Position numbers and translations under genes: made by a program
From: Rosistilla oblonga
Lineage (GTDB): Bacteria; Planctomycetota; Planctomycetia; Pirellulales; Pirellulaceae
DNA length: 64,000 nt
Reading direction: 5' to 3'
Assembly: GCF_007751715.1 (NCBI RefSeq)
Contig: NZ_CP036292.1
Location: 62,001-126,000, forward strand
Part shown: in pieces, positions 8,462-17,831 of the stretch
Position numbering within the stretch: position 1 is the stretch's first letter
Layout of the letters: each line of letters opens with the position of its first letter
Notes under the pieces: model-generated
What the model was told of the DNA's origin: nothing
What the model saw: the letters and a program-made list of their open reading frames with translations, nothing else
The model's database searches: none

Positions 8462-10732
8462 ATGAAATACGCTTTTTTTCAATTGCTGGCATTTCTCGGA
8501 GTTTCAATCGGAGCGGCTTTCGCCCAAGATGCCGCCGCGCCAGCTGATGCTCCCGCCGCGAACGCTTCCCCCGACGCAGCGGTCAGCGAAGCGGCGGTCG
8601 ATCCGGAATCGGACCCGCAGGCCGAGGCGATCGTTCGCCAATTGCGGCCCTCGCTGGTCACGATTCGTGTGAAGGGACGCGATGGGCAACAGCGTGGGCT
8701 GGGCTCGGGCTTCATCGTCGACGCCGAGGGCTTGATCGCGACGAATCTGCATGTAATCAGCGAAGGACGCCGATTTTCAGTCGAAACGGCTGACGGTCAG
8801 TCATTAAAAGTCTTGGCGGTCGAAGCGTCCGACAGCACGCACGATCTGGCGTTGGTCCGCGTCGAGCTGCAGGATACGAAACTTGTTCCGCTGCAATTGG
8901 CCGCCGCCGATTCGATCGCTCAGGGAGCGACGGTGATGGCGCTCGGGAATCCGTTGGGGCTGGAGTACAGCGTCGTGCAAGGGATCGTTTCAGCGATCCG
9001 CGATGTCGACGATCGTCAGATGATTCAGGTGGCGATGCCGATCGAATTCGGCAACAGCGGCGGACCGCTTGTCGATGCGAAGGGGCAGGTCCACGGGATC
9101 ATTAATATGAAGAGCGCGATCCAAGAACGGGTCGGTTTTGCGATTCCGATCGCCCGACTGCACGAGTTGCGAGCGCGGCCGAATCCCGTCGTGATCGATC
9201 GCTGGGCGCGGTTGGGGCGGCTGGACGAAAAACGCTGGACGCCACAAGCGGGAGCCGATTGGCAGCACAGCAGCGGGATGATCCAGGTTCGCGGCAGTGG
9301 TGGCGGAATCGGCGGTCGGTCGCTGTGCGTGTCGTCGCTCGCCATTCCAGAGGAACCGTTTGAGATCTCGGTCAGCGTCCGTCTGCACGATGAAACCGGC
9401 GCGGCGGGGCTGATCTTTCACCGCGACGCGAAGGACCGACACTACGGGTTTTATCCCAGCAATGGGCGGCTGCGGTTGAGTTGCTTTCTGGGCCCTTCGG
9501 TCTTCTCTTGGCAGGTGCTGGCCGAAGTCGACTCGCCCGATTTTCTGCCGGGCCAATGGAATCGTTTGAAGGTTCGCATCGACGATCAGGGAATCAAGTG
9601 TTACGTCAACGGCAAGCTGGCGATCGAATCCAACGATACTCAATTGACCGGCGGCAACGCTGGCTTGGCGACTTTTCGGTCGACCTCGGCCGACTTCCGG
9701 CAGTTCCGCGTCGGCGATATTTCGGAAGACGATCAACTGGCCGGGCCGGCTCAAGATTGGTTCGCTGCGACGGCGTCCGATCCTCAGAAGCTCGATGCCG
9801 TTTCGCAAAGTGAGCTCGAGATGTTGGCGGACAGCCGCGACGCCAGCGTGTTGGAACTGGCGCGTCGTGCGATTCAATTACAGCGTCAAGCGAAACAGAT
9901 GCAAAAGCTGGCCGAAGATGTTCGCCGGGTCCCGGTGTTGCGAGCGTTGGGCGATCTGCTGACCGGAGAGGACGAAGACGATCTGTTGCGCGGGGCGCTG
10001 TTGGTCGCGTCGTTGGACAATCCCGATCTCGATATCCAAGCCTATCTCGATCGGATCGATCAGATGGCTGGCGAGATCCGCGAGGGGCTCGCTGAAGACG
10101 CCGATCCGGCGGCGCGGCTGAAACAACTCGATCGCTATCTGTTCGAAGAGAACGGTTTTCACGGCGGCCGCGACGAATATTATCATCCCGCCAACAGCCA
10201 TCTGAATCGTGTGATCGACGATCGCGAAGGGCTTCCGATCACGATGGCGATCCTGTACATCGAACTCGGTCGTCGGCTGGGGCTGGAGATCGAAGGGGTC
10301 GGATTGCCGGGGCACTTTGTCGTCCGGCATATCGATGGAGAAAGCGAAGGGCAGTTGATCGATGTCTTTGAACGGGGCGAGCGAATGTCGCGCGCCGACG
10401 CGGCTCGGATCGTGCTGCAGTTTTCCGGCCGAATGCTCGAGGGGAACGATCTTCGCCCGCAGACGACCGAAGATATTTTGATCCGCGTGCTGCGGAACCT
10501 GATGGGATCGGCGGGGCGATTGCGCGACGCCGAAGCGGTGTTGCGGTATATCGATGCCTTGGTCGCGCTGCGTCCCGACGATGGCGAATACCGGATGATG
10601 CGAGCCGCGGCGCGGCATCAGACCGATCGCGATCATGCGGCGTTGGAAGATCTTCAGTGGTTGATCCAGAACCAACCGCCGGGGATCGACATCCACGAAG
10701 TCCAAGAGATGCGTGACTTCTTGCTGAAGTAG
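8462..10732 (+). CDS. Secreted HtrA-like serine protease fused to a laminin-G/DUF1080-like and a SirB1-type domain
   Basis: A 756-residue protein. The ATG at 8462 opens a clear signal peptide (MKYAFFQLLAFLGVSIGAAFA); the frame continues upstream but without a secretory start. An Ala/Pro linker leads to a trypsin-like domain (about 45-230) with the triad visible as TNLHVIS (His), STHDLAL (Asp) and EFGNSGGPL (Ser). No PDZ domain follows. Residues about 235-425 look like a concanavalin/DUF1080-type beta sandwich (GLIFHRDAKDRHYGFY, NRLKVRIDDQGIKCYVNGK). Residues about 470-756 are a SirB1/transglutaminase-like domain (EYYHPANSHLNRVIDDREG, GLPGHFVVRH) with a TPR-like tail; I see no obvious catalytic Cys in it. 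It probably acts in periplasmic protein quality control; substrates are unknown. Confidence 0.9.
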   Translation: MKYAFFQLLAFLGVSIGAAFAQDAAAPADAPAANASPDAAVSEAAVDPESDPQAEAIVRQLRPSLVTIRVKGRDGQQRGLGSGFIVDAEGLIATNLHVISEGRRFSVETADGQSLKVLAVEASDSTHDLALVRVELQDTKLVPLQLAAADSIAQGATVMALGNPLGLEYSVVQGIVSAIRDVDDRQMIQVAMPIEFGNSGGPLVDAKGQVHGIINMKSAIQERVGFAIPIARLHELRARPNPVVIDRWARLGRLDEKRWTPQAGADWQHSSGMIQVRGSGGGIGGRSLCVSSLAIPEEPFEISVSVRLHDETGAAGLIFHRDAKDRHYGFYPSNGRLRLSCFLGPSVFSWQVLAEVDSPDFLPGQWNRLKVRIDDQGIKCYVNGKLAIESNDTQLTGGNAGLATFRSTSADFRQFRVGDISEDDQLAGPAQDWFAATASDPQKLDAVSQSELEMLADSRDASVLELARRAIQLQRQAKQMQKLAEDVRRVPVLRALGDLLTGEDEDDLLRGALLVASLDNPDLDIQAYLDRIDQMAGEIREGLAEDADPAARLKQLDRYLFEENGFHGGRDEYYHPANSHLNRVIDDREGLPITMAILYIELGRRLGLEIEGVGLPGHFVVRHIDGESEGQLIDVFERGERMSRADAARIVLQFSGRMLEGNDLRPQTTEDILIRVLRNLMGSAGRLRDAEAVLRYIDALVALRPDDGEYRMMRAAARHQTDRDHAALEDLQWLIQNQPPGIDIHEVQEMRDFLLK

Positions 10733-10846
10733 GGGCTCGCGAAGTGTGTCCCTTCGCCGCGGATGGTGAAGCAATGACGATTGCGGTGTTTGGGCGACAG
10801 GTCCGCGGAAACCTCAACTTATGGGTGGAATCCCAGCCAAACGAGG

Positions 10847-10890
10847 TTGACCGTTGGTCCGCTTCCACGCAAACTATTGATGCATAGTTT
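10847..10890 (+). promoter_or_regulatory. Probable marR promoter with overlapping autoregulatory operator
   Basis: The perfect inverted repeat AAACTAT-N6-ATAGTTT lies at 10871-10890, in the size range of MarR-family operators. A -35-like TTGACC sits at 10847-10852, placing the -10 region inside the palindrome, so a bound dimer would block RNA polymerase. The site is 22 bases upstream of the ATG chosen for the adjacent MarR gene, consistent with autorepression (inferred). Confidence 0.6.
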
Positions 10891-10912
10891 AATTCCTAGT
10901 GGGTGTTCACCG

Positions 10913-11395
10913 ATGTCCAGCAGCCAGTTGCAAAAAGAACTCAAGAAGAAACGCCCCTTCGAATCGCCCGAACAGGAAGCGATCTTGAACCTGTTGCGGA
11001 CCAACGACCAATTTCAGAATCGGTTTGGGCGGCTGTTCCGCGAATATGGTCTGACCTCGTCGCAGTACAACGTGTTGCGAATCTTACGCGGCGAGGGGAA
11101 CCCGCTGCCTTCGTTGGAGATCGCCGAGCGGATGATCCAAGTTGTGCCGGCGATCACCGGGCTGATCGACCGCTTGGAAAAGCAGGGGTTGGTCACGCGA
11201 AAACGCTGCCTGGAAGATCGCCGCGTGATCTACATCGAGATCACCGACAGTGCGCTGGCGCTGCTGAAACAGATCGACGAACCATTGCTCAGTCTTCACA
11301 AGCGGTTGATCGGACACCTGAACCGCACCGAACTGAAGGAACTCAGTCGGCTGCTGGAGAAGGCTCGGTTGAGTCTGCCGGGACTGGACGATTGA
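10913..11395 (+). CDS. MarR-family transcriptional regulator
   Basis: A 160-residue winged-helix regulator. Residues about 30-130 hold the MarR fold: FGRLFREYGLTSSQYNVLRIL, the recognition helix region (LEIAERMIQVVPAITGLIDR), and the wing with the family signature LVTRKRCLEDRRVIYIEIT. The helices flanking it form the dimer interface. An ATG at 10880 is in frame but falls inside the AAACTAT/ATAGTTT operator, so ATG 10913 is preferred although its ribosome-binding site is weak. No obvious target gene is divergently placed; the operator immediately upstream suggests autoregulation. The ligand is unknown; members of this family often sense phenolics or oxidants. Confidence 0.93.
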   Translation: MSSSQLQKELKKKRPFESPEQEAILNLLRTNDQFQNRFGRLFREYGLTSSQYNVLRILRGEGNPLPSLEIAERMIQVVPAITGLIDRLEKQGLVTRKRCLEDRRVIYIEITDSALALLKQIDEPLLSLHKRLIGHLNRTELKELSRLLEKARLSLPGLDD

Positions 11396-11569
11396 ATTCG
11401 GTACCGCCGCCGGTCACAACCAGTGTTTTAATGAGCGGGTAGGCTGAAACATAAACGCTGATCGCCCTGTGTTCCGCTGCGGCTTTTGCTTGCAAGTCTA
11501 TAGATTTAGGGTAAAATCGGCGGCTGCGTTGCCGGGTTTCGGCGGCGATTCCTGGCGGAGTTCCAACCG

Positions 11570-13072
11570 ATGTCATCGAATGCAACGCGATTTTTCTTTG
11601 GTTGTCCAGTATTGCCGTTGCTTTCTCGCGTCCTGTTCTTCGCCAGTTGCCTCCTGCTGACGTCGGTCGCTAGCGCCGCCCCCAACGTCTTGTTCATCGT
11701 CGCCGACGATTTGAACTGTGCGATCAGCCCCTACGGCGATCCCGTTGCCAAGACGCCGAATTTGGAACGCCTTGCCAAACGTGGGCTGACGTTCACGCGG
11801 ACTTATTGCCAACAAGCGGTCTGCAATCCATCGCGGTCTTCGTTTTTGACGGGGCTGCGTCCCGATACGGTCAAAGTCGACGATCTTCGCAAGTATTTCC
11901 GCAATACGGCGGCCGGTGGCAGCACGCTGGTCACGCTCCCCCAGCACTTCAAGAACCACGGATATTTCTGTCAGAACATCGGCAAGATGTTTCACAATAT
12001 GGGCGACACACAAGACCGCCGCTCGTGGTCGATCGATGAAGTCCTGTTTCGCGGCACCCACGCGGCCGACACGATTTACAACAACACGCCCAGCGGTGGC
12101 AAGCCGCGGCAATTTAAGGCTCCGGCGACCGAAGCTCACGACGTTCCCGATACCGCCTATCGCGACGGGCAGATCGCCAATCTGGCGGCGGCGATGATTC
12201 GCGATCACGCCACCAGCGACCAACCGTTTTTCCTGGCGGTTGGATTCTGGCGGCCCCACCTGCCGTTTGTCGCTCCGCGGCGGTACTGGGATTTATATGA
12301 CGCCGACACGATCCCGATGCCCGACCCCGCGGCGGCGCCAGAAGATGTGCCAGCGATCGCGATGCATCCCTCCTCCGAAATCCGCGGCTACGGCGGTGTG
12401 CCGAAAGATCGTCCGCTCAGCGAGGCGGAGGTTCGGCATCTGCGCCACGGCTATTACGCATCGATCAGTTTCATCGACGCGCAGGTCGGCGAGATCTTGG
12501 ACGCTTTGGACGCAAGCGGTCGAGCCGACGACACCATCGTTGTCTTCACGTCCGACCACGGCTTCCACATCGGCGAACGCACGCTATGGGGAAAGACCTC
12601 CAATTTTGAACTCGACGCCCGCGTGCCGCTGATCGTTGTCGCCCCACGGCATCCGGCCAGCCAAGGCAAATCGACGCCAGCTCTAGCTGAACTCATCGAC
12701 CTCTATCCAACTCTCGCCCAGCTCGCTGGCATCTCCGACGACCTCCCGCGGCGACTGGAAGGGACCAGTTTGGCGCCGATCTTCGAAGACCCCAAAGCTT
12801 CGGTCAAACAAGCTGCTTTCACTCAACATCAACAACCCTTTTACGGCAATCCCAGCAACTGGAAGGCTTGGGGATGTTCGATGCGAACCGATCGCTGGCG
12901 GTACACCCGTTGGACGGCGATCGACAGCGGCGACGTGATCGCGCGGGAACTTTACGATCACGACCACGATCCGCTGGAAACCACCAATCTCGCCGCCGAT
13001 CGCGAACACGAGAAAATGATCGCGGAATTTGATCAAACATTAGCCAATGCGTTTCCAGAGCGACAACAATAG
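11570..13072 (+). CDS. Secreted sulfatase, iduronate-2-sulfatase-like
   Basis: A 500-residue sulfatase. A signal peptide (about 1-37, cut near ASA-AP) is followed by the metal-binding start NVLFIVADDLNC and the active-site motif CNPSR (Cys85, converted to formylglycine in this family). Later family features are visible: PFFLAVGFWRPHLPF, the TSDHGFHIGE metal/substrate loop and WGKTSNFELDARVPLIV, which together resemble iduronate-2-sulfatases. It hydrolyses sulfate esters from glycans in the periplasm or outside the cell. It precedes a VCBS-sialidase protein on the same strand by about 115 bases and may share its glycan substrate. It would need an anaerobic- or FGE-type maturase encoded elsewhere. 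Confidence 0.95.
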   Translation: MSSNATRFFFGCPVLPLLSRVLFFASCLLLTSVASAAPNVLFIVADDLNCAISPYGDPVAKTPNLERLAKRGLTFTRTYCQQAVCNPSRSSFLTGLRPDTVKVDDLRKYFRNTAAGGSTLVTLPQHFKNHGYFCQNIGKMFHNMGDTQDRRSWSIDEVLFRGTHAADTIYNNTPSGGKPRQFKAPATEAHDVPDTAYRDGQIANLAAAMIRDHATSDQPFFLAVGFWRPHLPFVAPRRYWDLYDADTIPMPDPAAAPEDVPAIAMHPSSEIRGYGGVPKDRPLSEAEVRHLRHGYYASISFIDAQVGEILDALDASGRADDTIVVFTSDHGFHIGERTLWGKTSNFELDARVPLIVVAPRHPASQGKSTPALAELIDLYPTLAQLAGISDDLPRRLEGTSLAPIFEDPKASVKQAAFTQHQQPFYGNPSNWKAWGCSMRTDRWRYTRWTAIDSGDVIARELYDHDHDPLETTNLAADREHEKMIAEFDQTLANAFPERQQ

Positions 13073-13193
13073 ACGGTTTCCGCTTTTGGAAGCTTCCCAC
13101 CCCTACCTGTTTGCGACGGTGCCACGCCGACGCTCCACCCCACGTGACGATCCAACCCAACCGCCATCGACAATTACTTCCGAGGTGATGAAA

Positions 13194-16100
13194 GTGACAC
13201 GAATCCTAACCCGGCTGCCCCTCGTTGCAGCGCTGATGTTTGCCAGTTGCCTGACGGCTCAAGAGAGCGACTGGAAACTGTTGCCACTGGAATACAACAA
13301 CCCCGGCCTGAAGGTCGATCTGGGCGTTGGGCTGTGGGCCTGGCCGATGCCGATGGATTACGACGGTGACGGTGATATCGACTTGTTGGTGTCGTGTCCC
13401 GACAAACCCTCCAACGGCGTCTATTACTTCGAGAATCCGTCGCAAGACCCAGCTGAAAAGATGCCGGTCTTTCTCCCCGGAGTTCACGTTGGCAAGACTT
13501 CGCACAACATGCAGGTCAGCTACGTCGATGGCAAGCCGCGGATCCTGCATACCCGTTTTGAATACCCTCGCGACGAAGCGACGGGTGCGTTTGCCTTCGA
13601 CAAGAGAAAGCAGATCTATCCTAAGGGGAACGTCCACGAAAACAACGTCCGCGGAAACATGTGGCGGTACGTCGATTACGATGGCGACGGTGATCACGAC
13701 ATCGTCGTCGGCGCCGGCGATTGGTCGGAATACGTGTGGGACAACGCTTACGATCGCAATGGCCTTTGGAAGAACGGGCGGCTGCGTGGTTACGTCTACT
13801 TGATCGAGAACGCTGGCAGCGATCAGGAGCCGCAGTATTCCGACAAGCCTGTCAAATTGCAGGCTGGTGGCGGCGATATCGACGTCTACGGCTGGCCCTC
13901 GCCCAACTTCGCCGACTTCGATGGCGATGGCGATCTCGACTTGTTGTGCGGTGAATTCCTCGACGGCTTCACCTACTTCGAGAACATCGGCACGCGGACA
14001 GAGCCAGAATACGCTGCCGGCAGCAAGTTGGCCGACGATACCGGCAAGCCGCTGGTGATGGATCTGCAGATGATTACTCCCACCGCGTTCGATTGGGATG
14101 GCGATGGCGATCTCGATTTGATCGTCGGCGATGAAGATGGACGCGTCGCGCTTGTCGAAAACAGTGGCCAGATGCGCGGCAGCAAGCCGGTCTTCTTGGC
14201 TCCCGTCTACTTTCAACAGGAAGCCGATACGCTGAAGTTTGGTGCGTTGGCGACCCCCGCAGTCTACGACTGGGATGGCGATGGCGACGAGGACATCCTG
14301 TGTGGCAACACGGCGGGATACATCGGTCTGTTCGAAAATCTTGGCGCCGGCGAGAACGGAGCGCCAAAGTGGGCCGCTCCTAAACTGCTGGAAGCGAAGC
14401 AGAGTGAAGCCGCTGACAGTTCGCAGGTCTTCCGAGTCCTCGCTGGCAGCGACGGTTCGATCCAGGGGCCGTGCGAAGCGAAGTGGGGTTACACGACGCT
14501 TTCGGTTGCCGATTGGGATGGCGATCAAGATCCCGACGTCATCTACAACTCGATCCTCTCTCGCGTCGGCGTGTTGCGGAACGACGGTGGCGTGTTGATC
14601 GACACTGCGTTGGAGACCGGACAACGCGAAGCTCCGCCAAGATGGTATTGGTGGCAGACGTTGGCGTCGGACACGTTGACCCAGTGGCGGACGACTCCAT
14701 TTGCCATCGATTTCGATGCCGACGGTAGCGTCGATTTGGTGATGCTGGATCAAGAAGGATTCCTGACGCTGCGACGCGGTGGCAAAGCTGCCGAACGCAT
14801 TTTTGTCGACGAGAACAATCAACCGTTGCAGTTGAACACCAGGTCGTGTGGCAGTTCGGGACGCGTCAAACTGACGGTTGTCGACTGGGACGGCGACGGG
14901 CGATTGGACGTGCTGGTCAACTCGCAGAACGCTCTTTGGTACCGCAACTGCGAAGATCGCGATGGCAAGATCGTACTGAAGAAGGTCGGCAATCTGGCGC
15001 GGCGGAACGTCGCTGGGCACACATCCAGCCCCGCGGTCTGCGACTTCAATCGCGACGGCAAACCCGATCTGTTGATCGGTGCCGAAAACGGACGACTCTA
15101 TTTCGCCGACCACAACGACTGCATTGCCTATCCCGAGGAGAAGCTGGTGGCTGCAAAACCTAAGGCGATCGAGGAGCCCAAATTCCCTGGTTTTGTCAGT
15201 GAGGAATTCGTCTACACCAAAGCCAGTTTCCCGCAGTGCCATGCGTCGACGATCTGCGAGACCAATCGTGGGTTGGTGGCCGCTTGGTTCGGTGGAACGC
15301 GAGAGAAGGATAAAGACGTTGGCATCTGGGTCAGCTATCACGATGGAAACGGATGGTCGTCACCGAGGGAATGGGCCAACGGCGTGCAGCACGATGGGCT
15401 TCGGTATCCCTGCTGGAACCCCGTCCTCTACCAATCGCCTGGAGATGGGCCGACGTTGCTGTTCTTCAAAGTTGGCCCCGACCCACAAACTTGGTGGGGC
15501 GAGGTGATGGTCAGTTACGACCGTGGGCGTTCGTTTGTCGAGCGCAAACGATTGCCCGAAGGGATCGATGGCCCGGTCCGTTGCAAGCCGATCCTGTTGG
15601 CCGATGGCAAGACGCTGCTGTCGGGTTCGTCGACCGAATACGACGGTTGGACGATCCACTTCGAATCGACAACGCTGACCGATGGGCAGCCCAGCGGAAC
15701 CTGGAAACGTGTCGGCCCGATCGAACCGGCGACCGATTTCAACGCGATCCAGCCGACGATCCTGCAGCACGCCGATGGGCGTTTGCAGGTGCTGTGCCGG
15801 ACCAAGGAGAGCGTGATCGTCAGCAGCTTCTCCGACGACGAGGGTGCTTCGTGGTCGAAGCTGGAACCGATCGACATGCCGAATCCGAACTCGGGAATCG
15901 ACGTCGTGACACTCAAGGATGGCCGTCAATTGATGATCTACAATCACCTTGGCAGCGGCAAAACCGGCTGGGGGCGACGCGGTCTGCTGAACCTGGCGAT
16001 CTCCGACGACGGCCTGGCGTGGCATAAGGTCGGCGTTGTCGAACGCGATGAAAAGGGTGAATTCAGCTACCCCGCGATCATCCAATCCGACGACGGTTTG

Positions 16101-16211
16101 GTCCACATCAGCTACACCTGGAAGCGTCAGCGGATCAAACATGTGGTCGTCGATCCGGCAAAGATCCTTGCCGGAAGCCTGTTGAGCAAAGACAATTGGG
16201 ATGCAGAGTGA
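13194..16211 (+). CDS. Secreted VCBS/FG-GAP repeat protein fused to a BNR sialidase-like domain
   Basis: About 1005 residues with an N-terminal signal peptide (VTRILTRLPLVAALMFASC). I count nine calcium-binding FG-GAP/VCBS motifs of the type DxDxDGDxD, for example DYDGDGDIDLLV, DFDGDGDLDLLC, DWDGDGDLDLIV and DFNRDGKPDLLI, which form a beta-propeller over about residues 20-640. From about 665 to the end is a sialidase-family propeller with Asp boxes (SYDRGRSF, SDDEGASW) and an opening CHASTICETNRGLVAAWFGG. It likely binds or cleaves a surface glycan; the catalytic class is not certain. A perfect GAGGTGA at 13182-13188 sits 5 bases before GTG 13194, whereas ATG 13188 would overlap it, so GTG is chosen; the difference is two residues. 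Confidence 0.92.
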   Translation: MTRILTRLPLVAALMFASCLTAQESDWKLLPLEYNNPGLKVDLGVGLWAWPMPMDYDGDGDIDLLVSCPDKPSNGVYYFENPSQDPAEKMPVFLPGVHVGKTSHNMQVSYVDGKPRILHTRFEYPRDEATGAFAFDKRKQIYPKGNVHENNVRGNMWRYVDYDGDGDHDIVVGAGDWSEYVWDNAYDRNGLWKNGRLRGYVYLIENAGSDQEPQYSDKPVKLQAGGGDIDVYGWPSPNFADFDGDGDLDLLCGEFLDGFTYFENIGTRTEPEYAAGSKLADDTGKPLVMDLQMITPTAFDWDGDGDLDLIVGDEDGRVALVENSGQMRGSKPVFLAPVYFQQEADTLKFGALATPAVYDWDGDGDEDILCGNTAGYIGLFENLGAGENGAPKWAAPKLLEAKQSEAADSSQVFRVLAGSDGSIQGPCEAKWGYTTLSVADWDGDQDPDVIYNSILSRVGVLRNDGGVLIDTALETGQREAPPRWYWWQTLASDTLTQWRTTPFAIDFDADGSVDLVMLDQEGFLTLRRGGKAAERIFVDENNQPLQLNTRSCGSSGRVKLTVVDWDGDGRLDVLVNSQNALWYRNCEDRDGKIVLKKVGNLARRNVAGHTSSPAVCDFNRDGKPDLLIGAENGRLYFADHNDCIAYPEEKLVAAKPKAIEEPKFPGFVSEEFVYTKASFPQCHASTICETNRGLVAAWFGGTREKDKDVGIWVSYHDGNGWSSPREWANGVQHDGLRYPCWNPVLYQSPGDGPTLLFFKVGPDPQTWWGEVMVSYDRGRSFVERKRLPEGIDGPVRCKPILLADGKTLLSGSSTEYDGWTIHFESTTLTDGQPSGTWKRVGPIEPATDFNAIQPTILQHADGRLQVLCRTKESVIVSSFSDDEGASWSKLEPIDMPNPNSGIDVVTLKDGRQLMIYNHLGSGKTGWGRRGLLNLAISDDGLAWHKVGVVERDEKGEFSYPAIIQSDDGLVHISYTWKRQRIKHVVVDPAKILAGSLLSKDNWDAE

Positions 16212-16247
16212 TTTCTGCATATCGAATCCCCCAATTTTTCAGAGCTC

Positions 16248-17531
16248 ATGAATAATAACCTCTTCAATCGACGCGACGCCCTGGCCATGCTGGGGCTCGC
16301 GACAGCGGGTGCGGCGATGGCTGCCGACAACGCAGCGGCACCAACAAAGGCCAAGAAAAAGATCCTGCTGCGATCGTCTTGGCAAACCGTCAACATCGGC
16401 GACATCGCTCACACGCCCGGAGTGCTGCAAATCCTGCGGACTCACATGCCCGACGCGGAGATCACGCTGTGGCCTAGCCGCGTCGACAATGGAGTCGAAG
16501 AGTTGCTGCGGGCCGAGTTTCCGAAGCTGAAGATCATCAAAACCGCTGCCCAGCGGAAGCAGGCTTTTGAAGAGTGTGAGTTTCTGTTGCACGGTTCGGG
16601 GCCTTCGTTGGTTGCACAAAAAGATGTGATTCGTTGGCGCGACGAGACACAAAAACCGTATGGCGTCTATGGGATCACGCTACCGTCGAAAGGATCGGCT
16701 TCCACGAAACCGACGACGGAACCTGCGATGGCGAAGACGATCGAGGTGCTGAGCGGTGCCGAGTTTGTTTTCTTCCGCGATTCGCATTCGCTGGCTCTGG
16801 CCAAAGAAAAGGGTTGCCAATCGAAGATCATGGAATTTGGTCCCGACGGCGCGTTTGCTTGCGATCTGCGGGAACCGGAAAAAGCGAACGCCTTCTTAAA
16901 AGCCAACGATCTGCAGCCGGGCAAGTTCCTGTGCTGTATTCCGCGGCTGCGTTACACGCCCTATTGGACGATCAAGGATCGCCCGTTCGACGAGGTGAAA
17001 CACGCGCGGAACGAAGCGATGAAAGAGCACGATCATGCGCAGCTGCGTCGAGCGATCGTCGAAGTGGTGAAGACGACCGATCTGAAAGTCTTGGTCTGTC
17101 CCGAAGATCAAACGCAGATGAAAGTCGGCAAAGAATTGTTAGTCGATCCGCTGCCGGCGGAGATCCGCAAACGTGTCGTTTGGCGGCCGAACTATTGGTT
17201 GACGGGCGAAGCGGTCAGCACGTATGTGCAAAGTGCGGGGCTGTTTGGCAACGAGATGCATTCGCCGATCATGTGCATCGGCCACGGCATCCCGGCGATC
17301 GTCTGCCGCTGGGCCGAACAGACGTCCAAGGGCTACATGTGGGAAGACATCGGGCTGGGAGATTGGCTATTCGATCTGGACAATCCCGCCGACATGCCGA
17401 AGATCGTCCCCGCGGTTCTCGAGATGGCTCAAAACCCCGACAAAGCCAAACAAATCGCTGCGGCGGGTCGCAAGGTTGTCGAGCGAAGGCAAGCCGAAAC
17501 GATGGCCGTCTTAAAGCGTTCGCTCGCTTAG
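16248..17531 (+). CDS. Polysaccharide pyruvyl transferase family protein with Tat-like signal
   Basis: A 427-residue protein of the CsaB/WcaK-like polysaccharide pyruvyl transferase family: [20 protein letters not shown] near the N-terminus, [27 protein letters not shown] and PDGAFACDL, and a C-terminal [19 protein letters not shown] that matches the donor-side motif of the family. Known members transfer pyruvyl groups from PEP to sugars in the cytoplasm. This one begins [20 protein letters not shown], a twin-arginine-style leader ending in AMA, so export is predicted. It lies 36 bases after the VCBS-sialidase gene and probably belongs to the same transcript. Whether it is an active transferase is unknown. 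Confidence 0.85.
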   Translation: MNNNLFNRRDALAMLGLATAGAAMAADNAAAPTKAKKKILLRSSWQTVNIGDIAHTPGVLQILRTHMPDAEITLWPSRVDNGVEELLRAEFPKLKIIKTAAQRKQAFEECEFLLHGSGPSLVAQKDVIRWRDETQKPYGVYGITLPSKGSASTKPTTEPAMAKTIEVLSGAEFVFFRDSHSLALAKEKGCQSKIMEFGPDGAFACDLREPEKANAFLKANDLQPGKFLCCIPRLRYTPYWTIKDRPFDEVKHARNEAMKEHDHAQLRRAIVEVVKTTDLKVLVCPEDQTQMKVGKELLVDPLPAEIRKRVVWRPNYWLTGEAVSTYVQSAGLFGNEMHSPIMCIGHGIPAIVCRWAEQTSKGYMWEDIGLGDWLFDLDNPADMPKIVPAVLEMAQNPDKAKQIAAAGRKVVERRQAETMAVLKRSLA

Positions 17532-17831
17532 ACGATTGCAGCGAAGTCCAACACGGAATGCGTTGCGCTAAGCAATCATCGCTTGGCCACAACCGCTGGC
17601 TTCACTTGCCAGCCGCATGGAAGGTGAGACGTTCGAAACGTGGCACGCCACGTTCGCGATGTCGTCGCAAGAAAGATCGGCTGAAGTCTTTGACGTCAGC
17701 GGTTGCGCGTCACGACGAGGGTCGTGACAAAGAGTGGTCGGCGATCCATCGCCTTTGAGGCACCAACGTGCAACGCGACTGTTCGCGTTGCAGGGGGCAG
17801 CAAAAGGGGAGGCTTCGCCGAGGGGCGTCGC
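17532..17831. repeat. Intergenic array of six inverted repeats between convergent genes
   Basis: The 300-base gap between the pyruvyl transferase-like gene and the cyclophilin holds no gene. It contains six successive stems: GCTAAGC/GCTTGGC (17567-17587, one wobble), GCTGGC/GCCAGC (17595-17613), AACGTGGC/GCCACGTT (17637-17654), GTCACGAC/GTCGTGAC (17709-17728), GGCGAT/ATCGCC (17740-17753) and GCAACGCG/CGCGTTGC (17770-17791). None has a T tail. They may act as a bidirectional transcription barrier or be a REP-like cluster. Confidence 0.7.

Noticed and set aside
13206-15341. 711-codon minus-strand open frame opposite the VCBS-sialidase gene
   Set aside because: The plus frame shows nine exact DxDxDG repeats and a signal peptide, while the minus product is low-complexity antisense of those repeats.
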